From Cellvibrio sp. KY-GH-1 (lineage in GTDB: Bacteria > Pseudomonadota > Gammaproteobacteria > Pseudomonadales > Cellvibrionaceae): a stretch of DNA of 64,000 nt. The DNA lies in contig NZ_CP031728.1 of NCBI RefSeq assembly GCF_008806975.1, forward strand, positions 4,939,501 through 5,003,500, written 5' to 3'. Each line of letters opens with the position of its first letter. The stretch's first letter is position 1. This document shows positions 41,859 through 49,120 of this stretch, piece by piece. Below the pieces are notes generated by a model. It saw nothing but the letters and a program-made list of their open reading frames with translations, was not told the origin of the DNA and did no database searches. The translations under genes were made by a program, and so were the position numbers.

Positions 41859-42770
41859 TTGGATAACGCAAATCGATTAAATTTTGACTGGAGCCTGATT
41901 CAGGCATTTTTGGCCGTGGTTGAGCACGGTGCTGTGGCCCGTGCGGCGGAGGCAATAGGCGCAACCCAGCCGACGTTAAGTCGCCAGATTGCGGCGTTGG
42001 AAGCGGAGATAGGCGCGGCGCTCTTTACTCGTGGTGCACGCGGCAGTGTCTTGACGGCAGCCGGTGAAGCACTGGTCTACCCGGCCAAGCAAATGCAGCA
42101 GGCTGCACACGCACTGCAGTTGGCTGCTTCGGGGCAGAGTCAATCGCTCAAGGGAACCGTACGCATCACCGCGAGTGAAATGACCAGCGCTTTTTTACTT
42201 CCACCCATCCTGGCGAGCTTGCGCTGGAAGTATCCGGATATCCAATTAGAAATTGTGGCGAATAATGCCCAGGATAATTTATTGGAGCGTGAGGCGGATA
42301 TTGCGGTCCGCATGGCCAAGCCCGAGCAAGACTCTCTGGTGGCGCGCCATTTAGGCGGATTAAAAATGGGCGGCTTTGCGAGTAAGGCGTATCTGGACCA
42401 AAAAAATGTTCCTTTCTCGCCTGCCACTATGGGCGACTTTGACTGGATTGGGTACGACAAAAACCCGGCCATAGTAAACAGTTGTCGTGCTTTGGGAATT
42501 GAGCTAACGCGCGAATCCTTTGCGGTGCGTAGCGATGACCAAATGGTGTGTTGGCAAGCTATGTTGAATGGAATGGGGATTGGTTTTGCATTTGAATTGT
42601 TAGCAAAACAATATCCGCAATTGGTGCGCGTACTACCTGAAAATTGGATCAAGGATTCGCCGGTTTGGTTAACAGCTCCGCTGGAGCTTCGCTCAAATCC
42701 GCGCATTAGGGTTGTGTACGATCATTTGGCCGAGCATCTCATTGCGCTCATCAATAACCAGAAAAATTGA
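41859..42770 (+). CDS. LysR-family transcription regulator
   Basis: About 303 residues if translation starts at the TTG at 41859, preceded by AGGAG with a 10-base spacer; the sequence LDNANRLNFDWSLIQAFLAV then fits LysR N-termini. The longer frame to 41754 would add Arg-rich, non-homologous residues and overlap the divergent promoter. wHTH at about 12-70 (AVARAAEAIGATQPTLSRQI), substrate-binding domain at about 100-295. Members of this subgroup (LRLTTR-like) lack clear effector assignment. Divergent from the DUF2141-associated membrane gene, its probable target. Confidence 0.9.
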   Translation: MDNANRLNFDWSLIQAFLAVVEHGAVARAAEAIGATQPTLSRQIAALEAEIGAALFTRGARGSVLTAAGEALVYPAKQMQQAAHALQLAASGQSQSLKGTVRITASEMTSAFLLPPILASLRWKYPDIQLEIVANNAQDNLLEREADIAVRMAKPEQDSLVARHLGGLKMGGFASKAYLDQKNVPFSPATMGDFDWIGYDKNPAIVNSCRALGIELTRESFAVRSDDQMVCWQAMLNGMGIGFAFELLAKQYPQLVRVLPENWIKDSPVWLTAPLELRSNPRIRVVYDHLAEHLIALINNQKN

Positions 42771-42876
42771 TCGCAGCAGTATTTTCCATCACGGATAGTT
42801 GTTGGTGAGTAGTCCCGTAGCAATCCTTGTGTAACCCGTTATTACCCAATCATCTATTTCCCGTATATTTGAGTTG

Positions 42877-42920
42877 GCTACATAAAATTTTCTTCTAATG
42901 AAAAGAAAATGTTATGTAGC
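42877..42920. repeat. 18-bp AT-rich palindrome downstream of LysR gene
   Basis: Arms GCTACATAAAATTTTCTT and AAGAAAATGTTATGTAGC pair with one mismatch; loop of 8 bases. It could be an operator or a bidirectional terminator. Confidence 0.75.
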
Positions 42921-43029
42921 TGTCATTATTTTGTCATTTCCTGATTGCTATAGGTACTTGCCGGTGATATATATGGCAACGTTGTCATTAAGACTTTAAT
43001 GTCCACAATAACGTTACACCTATAACAAA

Positions 43030-43103
43030 GCAGGCTGGGAAATGCCTGTGATAACCGACCAGAGGGAACTCGCTACGAGTGACCAGGACCGGTGTGTTTC
43101 CCA
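43030..43103 (+). promoter_or_regulatory. Structured 5' leader before chitinase, pseudoknot-like
   Basis: In the 515-base gap 42771-43285. Hairpin GCAGGC / GCCTGT (43030-43049) has the loop TGGGAAAT; its TGGGAAA (43036-43042) is exactly complementary to TTTCCCA at 43097-43103, which would form a pseudoknot. Between them lie ACTCG-CTA-CGAGT (43068-43080) and ACCG..CGGT arms. I could not match it to a known riboswitch class. Confidence 0.5.
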
Positions 43104-43285
43104 AGTACGGCCAATCTATTTTGTTTTTTTACGCAAGCAATAGATAAGTACTGCTCCACGGGACACCCCAACAACAATCTCAATGATTTATTGAAAATAG
43201 ACGCGCAGATTCTAAAGAAATTTTTCAAATTTCTTTACGGCGTTCTTTTGTCTAAAAACTACAAACGAGAGTGGGGGAAAATAAA

Positions 43286-44953
43286 ATGAAACCAGCAACC
43301 TTGATAAAACCAACAACTCTGGCGCTAGCCGCATTCTGTATCAGCGGCTTATCAACCAGCGCCATGGCAATCGATTGCTCCAGCATTCCCGCGTGGAATG
43401 TAACGGCCGCTTATGGCGGTGGCAGTCAGGTGAAAGAGCAGGGCAATGCCTATAAAGCCAATTGGTGGTCGCAGGGCCATAACCCGGTGAATTATTCCGG
43501 CCAGTGGCAGGAGTGGACTTTGCTTGGTGCGTGCGATGGTGCAGGCAATTCATCAACAGCAACGTCATCAAAAAGTTCGGTAGCTTCATCCGTTGTGGTG
43601 AGCAGTTCAAAATCATCCAGTTCAGTGGCGCCTTCAAGCGTGGCTGCATCCTCAGTAGCAAGCGGTAACTGCGCATCACCACAATATGTTGCAGGAACCA
43701 ATTACACCGCTGGTTCACTTGCGCAAAATGTTGGCAGTGAATATCGCTGTACTGTTGCGGGCTGGTGTGGTTCTACCGCGAGCTGGGCGTACGCTCCCGG
43801 CACAGGGGCGCATTGGCAACAGGCGTGGGAATTAGTGCGTTCGTGCGGCGCTGTCTCCAGCAGTATAGCGAGCAGCGTTATTGCTTCGTCTTCATCGTTA
43901 GCTACTTCCAAATCTTCCAGCAGTTCTTCCGTTGCTGTAGTTAGTAGCAGTCGTTCTTCTTCCAGTGTGAGTGGCAATGGCCGTGTTCCCGGCGATGCAG
44001 CAGCATTACCGAAACACGCATTGGTTGGCTATTGGCACAACTTCGATAACGGCTCCGGCGTAATTCGTTTGGGTGATGTTGATCCGGCGTGGGATGTCAT
44101 TGTTATCGCCTTCGTGGATGACGCCGGCAATGGCAGTGTGGATTTCCGTTTGGACCCCGCTTTAAACAAAGCGCAATTTATTGCTGATGTTGCTGCAAAA
44201 CGCGCGCAGGGCAAAAACATTGTGCTCTCCTACGGTGGTGAAAAAGGCACTGTGACGTTGAACAACTCCACCAACCTCGCCAACTTTGTTAACAGCACGG
44301 CGGCGATCATTAACGAATATGGTTTTGATGGTGTGGACATTGATTTGGAATCCGGCGCGGGTGTCATTCACGGTGCACCAGTCATTTCCAACATGGTTTC
44401 GGCGATCAAACAACTCAATGCCATGTATCCGGATTTGTATGTCTCTATGGCCCCCGAGCATCCCTATGTGCAAGGTGGCTATGTCGCCTACTCTGGCATT
44501 TGGGGCGCTTACTTGCCGATGATTGATCAACTGCGCAATGAATTGGATTTGTTGCATGTGCAGTTGTACAACAACGGCGGATTGGCAACGCCATATGCGG
44601 CGCAAGCGTACCAAGCGGGCACTGTGGATATGATGGTGGCATCGGCGCGTATGTTGATTGAAGGTTTCCCATTGGCGAATGGTACTGCGGGCCAGTTCAA
44701 AGGCCTGCGTCCGGATCAGGTTGCGCTTGGCTTGCCATCCGGCCCACGTGCAGCAGGTTCCGGTCAGGCAACCACTGCAGACATTAATCGCGCAGTAAGC
44801 TGTTTGGCATTGCGTACTAATTGCGCCAGCGTTGCGCCCTTAACTGCCTACAGCGATTTCCGCGGCGTAATGACCTGGTCAATCAATTGGGATGTAAAAG
44901 ATGGCCGTATTTTCTCGGTGCCAGTGGGGAATCATCTGAAAACTTTGCCGTAA
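43286..44953 (+). CDS. Secreted GH18 chitinase with two CBM5/12-like chitin-binding modules
   Basis: 555 residues from the ATG at 43286 (GGGGGAAAATAAA upstream). Signal peptide to about 28, first chitin-binding module at 29-82 (CSSIPAWNVTAAYGGGSQVK, GQWQEWTLLG), poly-Ser linker, second module at about 128-190 (YVAGTNYTAGSLAQNVGSEY, HWQQAWELVRSCG), second Ser linker, then the GH18 barrel from about 240. The catalytic motif is DGVDIDLE with Glu355 as acid. Products would be chitooligosaccharides. The two linker/CBM units differ in sequence, so they are not a recent duplication. A strong terminator follows. Confidence 0.94.
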   Translation: MKPATLIKPTTLALAAFCISGLSTSAMAIDCSSIPAWNVTAAYGGGSQVKEQGNAYKANWWSQGHNPVNYSGQWQEWTLLGACDGAGNSSTATSSKSSVASSVVVSSSKSSSSVAPSSVAASSVASGNCASPQYVAGTNYTAGSLAQNVGSEYRCTVAGWCGSTASWAYAPGTGAHWQQAWELVRSCGAVSSSIASSVIASSSSLATSKSSSSSSVAVVSSSRSSSSVSGNGRVPGDAAALPKHALVGYWHNFDNGSGVIRLGDVDPAWDVIVIAFVDDAGNGSVDFRLDPALNKAQFIADVAAKRAQGKNIVLSYGGEKGTVTLNNSTNLANFVNSTAAIINEYGFDGVDIDLESGAGVIHGAPVISNMVSAIKQLNAMYPDLYVSMAPEHPYVQGGYVAYSGIWGAYLPMIDQLRNELDLLHVQLYNNGGLATPYAAQAYQAGTVDMMVASARMLIEGFPLANGTAGQFKGLRPDQVALGLPSGPRAAGSGQATTADINRAVSCLALRTNCASVAPLTAYSDFRGVMTWSINWDVKDGRIFSVPVGNHLKTLP

Positions 44954-44996
44954 GTAAACTTAATCTCTGGCGGATTTCCTCCAGCGGTTAACCAAA

Positions 44997-45029
44997 AACG
45001 CCCACTGGGTTCCAGTGGGCGTTTTTTAT
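44997..45029 (+). terminator. Terminator of chitinase gene
   Basis: AACGCCCACTGG / CCAGTGGGCGTT with loop GTT, then TTTTATT. Confidence 0.92.
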
Positions 45030-45118
45030 TGCCGATAGCCTCTGCTATCCTTGCCTCAGCTTATCACCTGCAAATGCGGTGCATTTGTCTTACATAACAA
45101 AATATCCAGGAATTACTT

Positions 45119-45298
45119 ATGACCATCACCTTGCGAATCCTTAGTTCATTGCTGATCGTTACCAGCGTGTTAACGCTCACTGCCTGTGCACCTGAAGTGG
45201 GTAGCCCGGAATGGTGTAAATCGATTGAGGAGAAGCCCAAGGGCGATCTCACCATGAATGAGGCCAAGGATTACGCCAAGCATTGCGTATTCAAGTAA
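45119..45298 (+). CDS. DUF3012-type small lipoprotein
   Basis: 59 residues, ATG at 45119 with CCAGGAATT upstream. Lipobox LTAC after a hydrophobic helix, then a mature part of about 37 residues: APEVGSPEWCKSIEEKPKGD..NEAKDYAKHCVFK. Two Cys in the mature part probably form a disulfide. This matches the DUF3012 pattern of small gammaproteobacterial lipoproteins; function unknown. Single-gene transcript ended by the hairpin at 45322. Confidence 0.85.
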   Translation: MTITLRILSSLLIVTSVLTLTACAPEVGSPEWCKSIEEKPKGDLTMNEAKDYAKHCVFK

Positions 45299-45321
45299 GC
45301 GCGACCGAGTACAACGACTCC

Positions 45322-45360
45322 ACGCCATTTTGCGCCTGGCCACGGGGCGCAAAATGGCGT
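45322..45360. terminator. Long hairpin after DUF3012 gene
   Basis: 15-bp perfect stem ACGCCATTTTGCGCC with its complement, 9-base loop. No T-run; likely terminator or transcript-protecting hairpin. Confidence 0.7.
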
Positions 45361-45434
45361 TGCCATATAAGACAGCGTTAATAAAGTCGCTGAGACGGCG
45401 TTAGTAACGCTGTGTTGCTGCAGAGAAAGGCCTA

Positions 45435-46559
45435 ATGAAAACAAACTTTCTAAATATCCACGACCTGGTATTGGTGCTCACCGCGCTGGAGTGCGGTGTG
45501 CTGGCGGTATTGTTGAATTTATTGCCAGCAAAACATATACAACCACGACGGATTCTGGCTGGCTTCTTTGTATTGATTGCGCTGGTACTCACCACCACTT
45601 TAATCGTGTGGAATGGCGATTTAAAAGCCGCTGCGATCAATCACACACCTCTGGTCGTTGCCATCCTGGCGGCCTGTTTATTACTGCAAGGGCCGGTGCT
45701 GTATTTTTATTTGCGCTCGCTCTCGCAAGAGATAAAGCTGCTGCGCTGGCGCAACCTTGTTCATGCGATACCTACCGTGCTTGCTGCGATTTTATTGGTC
45801 GTCTTCGGTATAGATAGCCTGGAGTGGCAACCTACCACAAATTTGAGCGGCGCCGAAAACGCGGTAGTGGCGTTTTTATGGGCGTTGGTAAAGCTGTCGC
45901 CACTGGGTTACATCATCGCCTGTGTGATTGCCGAATATAAATTGCGCGAAAACCTGCGCGACCTCTATGCCGATATTTCTATGTCGGAATTAAAGCTGGC
46001 CGATGCTGTGCTCGCCGGTTTTTGTATTCACTGGCTCTGGTCGCTGCTAGCCTATATGTTAGAGGGGATGGTCAGTGCCGCTGTTAGCGATAGTTTGGGG
46101 ATTATTGATAATTACCTGACAGTGATTCTGGTGAATGGACTATTTGTATTTGGTCTGATCAACACGCGCCAATTATTAAATGTGCAGGCGATCCCGGTTG
46201 CCAAGCCGGTTCAACCGAGCAAAATGGATCACAAGGTGGAAGTAATAGAAAAGGCGATCCATGAAGATAAACTGTATCTGGAAAACAATATCAATCTGGA
46301 GCGGTTTGCGGAGCAGATTGGCTTGAAGCCGCGCGATGTATCTGCCATTTTAAAAATGCATTACCAGAGCAATTTCTTTGAATTTATCAACCGCTATCGC
46401 GTGGAAGAAGCAAAGCGCTTGCTCATTTCTCCAGATTATAAAGATGAAACAATTTTGGAAATAATTTACAAGTCCGGATTTAACAGCCCTTCTGCGTTTC
46501 ATCGCTTTTTTAAACGTATGGTGGGAATTACACCGACGGAATTTCGCCAGCGCGGTTGA
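45435..46559 (+). CDS. Membrane-bound AraC-family regulator
   Basis: 374 residues. The N-terminal 240 residues form about seven hydrophobic helices (e.g. LTALECGVLAVLLNLL, ILAGFFVLIALVLTTTLIV, PLVVAILAACLLLQGPVLYF), and the C-terminal 100 residues form an AraC/HTH_18 domain (NINLERFAEQIGLKPRDVSA, ILEIIYKSGFNSPSAFHRFF). Such proteins sense an extracellular or membrane signal and regulate nearby genes from the membrane. Good AGAAAGGCCTA before the ATG. Terminator at 46592. Its target is unknown; chitinase (upstream) and the META lipoprotein (downstream) are the neighbours. Confidence 0.9.
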   Translation: MKTNFLNIHDLVLVLTALECGVLAVLLNLLPAKHIQPRRILAGFFVLIALVLTTTLIVWNGDLKAAAINHTPLVVAILAACLLLQGPVLYFYLRSLSQEIKLLRWRNLVHAIPTVLAAILLVVFGIDSLEWQPTTNLSGAENAVVAFLWALVKLSPLGYIIACVIAEYKLRENLRDLYADISMSELKLADAVLAGFCIHWLWSLLAYMLEGMVSAAVSDSLGIIDNYLTVILVNGLFVFGLINTRQLLNVQAIPVAKPVQPSKMDHKVEVIEKAIHEDKLYLENNINLERFAEQIGLKPRDVSAILKMHYQSNFFEFINRYRVEEAKRLLISPDYKDETILEIIYKSGFNSPSAFHRFFKRMVGITPTEFRQRG

Positions 46560-46591
46560 TTGTTCAGGCGGATTACTCCGCAATGCATCGA

Positions 46592-46619
46592 GGGGGAGGC
46601 TGAGCTTCCCCCTTTTTTT
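46592..46619 (+). terminator. Terminator of AraC gene
   Basis: GGGGGAGGC / GCTTCCCCC with loop TGA and TTTTTTT. Confidence 0.9.
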
Positions 46620-46630
46620 AAGCGCCTGAT

Positions 46631-47179
46631 TTATTGTGCTGCAACCGCCTGGAAGCGTGCCAGTTGCAAACCGCTGTCGTCTTGCAGTACGAGTTGGTCG
46701 GCGTGCACGGAATATTTGCGGGTATTTTGCAGTGCCTGATTGAATCCGCCTGACAGGTTCGCGTCGTCCGGGCAGGCCATTCGGGTAGATGCAAGTTCAC
46801 CAAAGCTGAGCGTGTCGTGGGCGAGCTTGTAGCTGCCCATCATTTTATTGCAGCCGTCAGAGCCGGAGAGGCGCGCATCAGCACCTAACACCAGATAGGG
46901 AGCCTGCGCTGTATCCGCTACTTCCGTGTCTTGTAACAGTATTAATTTCCAATGGGTGCCAATCAAGTCACTGGCAAGCGGGGTGTTCGCGTCGTTGCTT
47001 GATGGCGTTGCACTGGTTGCCGCTGCGGTGGCGTTTGTTGCGGTGGAGCTTGTTGTAAACTCGGTGCTCGCTGTAACAGCGGGCTCACTGCTGGCCGCTT
47101 TTGAATTTTCCGGTGAGGGCGAACAAGCTGAATTTAATAAAGCAAGGCTCGTTAGTGCGACAAACATTTTTATATTCAT
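46631..47179 (-). CDS. META-domain lipoprotein (HslJ-like)
   Basis: 182 residues from the ATG at 47179 (AAGGATTGGCATT before it). Lipobox LLNSAC, then a Ser/Thr/Ala-rich linker (about 20-70), then a META domain at about 75-180: LIGTHWKLILLQDTEV, LSGSDGCNKMMGSYKLAHDT, STRMACPDD. META proteins (HslJ) are envelope or heat-shock associated; Cys residues in SDGCN and MACPD could pair. Downstream of a GNAT gene in the same direction, with about 68 bases between. Confidence 0.88.
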   Translation of the reverse strand: MNIKMFVALTSLALLNSACSPSPENSKAASSEPAVTASTEFTTSSTATNATAAATSATPSSNDANTPLASDLIGTHWKLILLQDTEVADTAQAPYLVLGADARLSGSDGCNKMMGSYKLAHDTLSFGELASTRMACPDDANLSGGFNQALQNTRKYSVHADQLVLQDDSGLQLARFQAVAAQ

Positions 47180-47247
47180 AATGCCAATCCTTAATAAAGT
47201 GCAGTGGAAAAATTGGTAGAAAATTGGAGACAGAAATCCCAGACCAA

Positions 47248-47745
47248 TTAAATATTTTTTTGCCAATAGCCAACGTCCAGCCAGCGCCCGAATTTAAAGC
47301 CGACTTCGCGAAAGTGCGCCACCTGGCGAAAACCAAACTGCTCATGAATACGTTCGCTCGCGGCATTAGGGATGGCGATACAGGCCAGTAGTACATGGAT
47401 GTTGAGCGCTTTGAGTTGTTCGAATAGCGCATTATACAGCTGGCTGCCGACACCTTTACTGCGATGATCCGGATGCAAGTACACAGTCACCTCGGCGGTG
47501 TGTTTGTAGGCGCTGCGATCTTTCCATTTACTGGCATAGGCATAGCCCAGAATCGCCCCATTCTCTTCAAATACCAGCCAGGGAAATTGTTGTGTGTTGG
47601 TCTCCACCCGTTTTTGCATATCGATAACACTGACCGGTGCTTCTTCAAATGTGATAACGGTATGTGCAATGTAGTGGTTATAAATATTGCAAATAGCGGG
47701 AATATCATGAAGGTTGCAAGAGCGAATTGGCATTGAAGTTTCCAT
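47248..47745 (-). CDS. GNAT N-acetyltransferase, phosphinothricin-acetyltransferase-like
   Basis: 165 residues, single GNAT domain: IPAICNIYNHYIAHTVITFE (family N-terminus), YAYASKWKDRSAYKHTAEVT, VYLHPDHRSKGVGSQLYNAL (acetyl-CoA loop R-x-x-G-V-G), NIHVLLACIAIPNAASERIH and FREVGFKFGRWLDVGYWQK. The FEE and WKDRSAY segments are typical of Pat/bar-like enzymes that acetylate phosphinothricin or methionine sulfoximine. Two ATGs (47745 and 47733) are possible. Not part of a resistance cluster; probably housekeeping detoxification. Confidence 0.92.
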   Translation of the reverse strand: METSMPIRSCNLHDIPAICNIYNHYIAHTVITFEEAPVSVIDMQKRVETNTQQFPWLVFEENGAILGYAYASKWKDRSAYKHTAEVTVYLHPDHRSKGVGSQLYNALFEQLKALNIHVLLACIAIPNAASERIHEQFGFRQVAHFREVGFKFGRWLDVGYWQKNI

Positions 47746-48032
47746 TTAAACGGAATGAGAAAAATTTGGTATGAAAATACACGCAAAAGAAATTTTAGTG
47801 TCGCTTAAATTTTTTTTTGCAAAAAAATTCATAAAACCCGGAACATTCTTTAACAATTTGTAAAACCAACCGGTGGTAGAGTTTTACATGGTATGTGGCG
47901 AGTGGAAATAATAATACAGGTGCCATGCCATTGTTGTTGTATCGATTGTTCTCACCGCTGCTGCCATTTCCATTTTGTTGTCAGGGATGTATGACAATAA
48001 CTTCAACTTACTTATTTACCAGGAGCCGTAAA

Positions 48033-49055
48033 ATGAAAATGGTGAAACATTTCGCATTCAGTGTTGTATTACTAATATCGTTCTTCACTAACCAGGGGTT
48101 TGCACAAGCCAGTAATAGTTATGCCTTTAACGTTAGTGAGGGTTCAGTGGTCGTCACCCCTGCATGGTGCAGGATCAACCCATGCTTGCCAAGTGTAGCG
48201 ACCTTTACCGGCAGTTTTGTCGCGCAAATTTCTGCTGCCGGCGATCATATCCTATTCCCGTCATCCAGTCTCGTCAGTACTCCGGACGTCAGCTTCCAAC
48301 TGCCGACCGATCCCAATGAGGATAGCTATGGTGTAGTACGCGATATCGCCTTTACGTTTGAGGGCGATGCGATTAAAGCGAAAGGTGTCGTGGATTCGCG
48401 CGCGTTTGATGGCCCGTTAGTGGAATATCAATTTGTCGCCAGAACAGCGCGTTCGCAAATATTTACGGCGCGCCCTGACTATCGCAAGTGTGCAGCGCCT
48501 TTGTGCGGTGGATATTTTGTGAAGCTGGTTAATCAAAAATTAACCCAGTGCGCCGACGGCAGTTTGCAAGAAGAATGCTACGTGGCTTCTGTTGTGTATG
48601 GCAGCGGTCCCATAGATGCGGGCACTATTTCATTCGCAAATAGAACGCCGCTGTTACTGATCGGCGCCATATTGCCCAAGACGGATACAACGGCTGGTGT
48701 GTTGGGTGTATTCCTGGCAAAAGATGCTTATCGCTCCGCAACGCAAAATACTGCGGTGGGTAAATTTTATAGCGCAACCAATAACGGAATTATGTGCATT
48801 ACCACCCCTTGCTTCAGTTTCGATGAGCAATTGCTTAACACTACCAATCGCGTGACCAAGCTGTCGGATGTCAATTTGGAGATGTCCGGCGCATCACCGG
48901 ATGACGTAACTTGGGCGTATCAATTATTGGCAAATGGCGCACCTTTGTACGCAGCAGGTGTCAATCAAAAATATCAGGGTTTTGCTGGTGTAGGTGTTCG
49001 TTTGGTTGCGCAGCAATTCTATTTGCCGATTAAACCAACTACTGCGGAAAAATAG
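48033..49055 (+). CDS. Secreted DUF6748-like cysteine-containing protein
   Basis: 340 residues from the ATG at 48033 with AGGAGCC before it. Signal peptide ends at GFAQA. Characteristic RPDYRKCAAPLCGGYFVKLV followed by QCADGSLQEECYVASV suits a DUF6748-type Cys domain. The N-terminal part (WCRINPCLPSVATF) and the last third (MCITTPCFSFDE) each have further Cys pairs with a C-x(4)-PC flavour, suggesting three disulfide-bridged units. Unknown role. Terminator follows. The 287 bases before it contain a boxA-like CATTCTTTAACA (47844-47855). Confidence 0.7.
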   Translation: MKMVKHFAFSVVLLISFFTNQGFAQASNSYAFNVSEGSVVVTPAWCRINPCLPSVATFTGSFVAQISAAGDHILFPSSSLVSTPDVSFQLPTDPNEDSYGVVRDIAFTFEGDAIKAKGVVDSRAFDGPLVEYQFVARTARSQIFTARPDYRKCAAPLCGGYFVKLVNQKLTQCADGSLQEECYVASVVYGSGPIDAGTISFANRTPLLLIGAILPKTDTTAGVLGVFLAKDAYRSATQNTAVGKFYSATNNGIMCITTPCFSFDEQLLNTTNRVTKLSDVNLEMSGASPDDVTWAYQLLANGAPLYAAGVNQKYQGFAGVGVRLVAQQFYLPIKPTTAEK

Positions 49056-49077
49056 TTGTCCGTTTGTTAAGAAATAA

Positions 49078-49107
49078 AAAAGCACCATGAAAGTGGTGCT
49101 TTTTTTG
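49078..49107 (+). terminator. Terminator of DUF6748-like gene
   Basis: AAAGCACCA / TGGTGCTTT around TGAAAG, then TTTTT; it can also act for the convergent DUF748 gene (A-rich left side). Confidence 0.9.
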
Positions 49108-49120
49108 TACGGGATGGATT

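Noticed and set aside
43020..43110. c-di-GMP (GEMM) riboswitch before the chitinase
   Set aside because: The required GCAAACC and GACGCAAAGCC segments are absent, so no known class was assigned; kept only as an unclassified structured leader.
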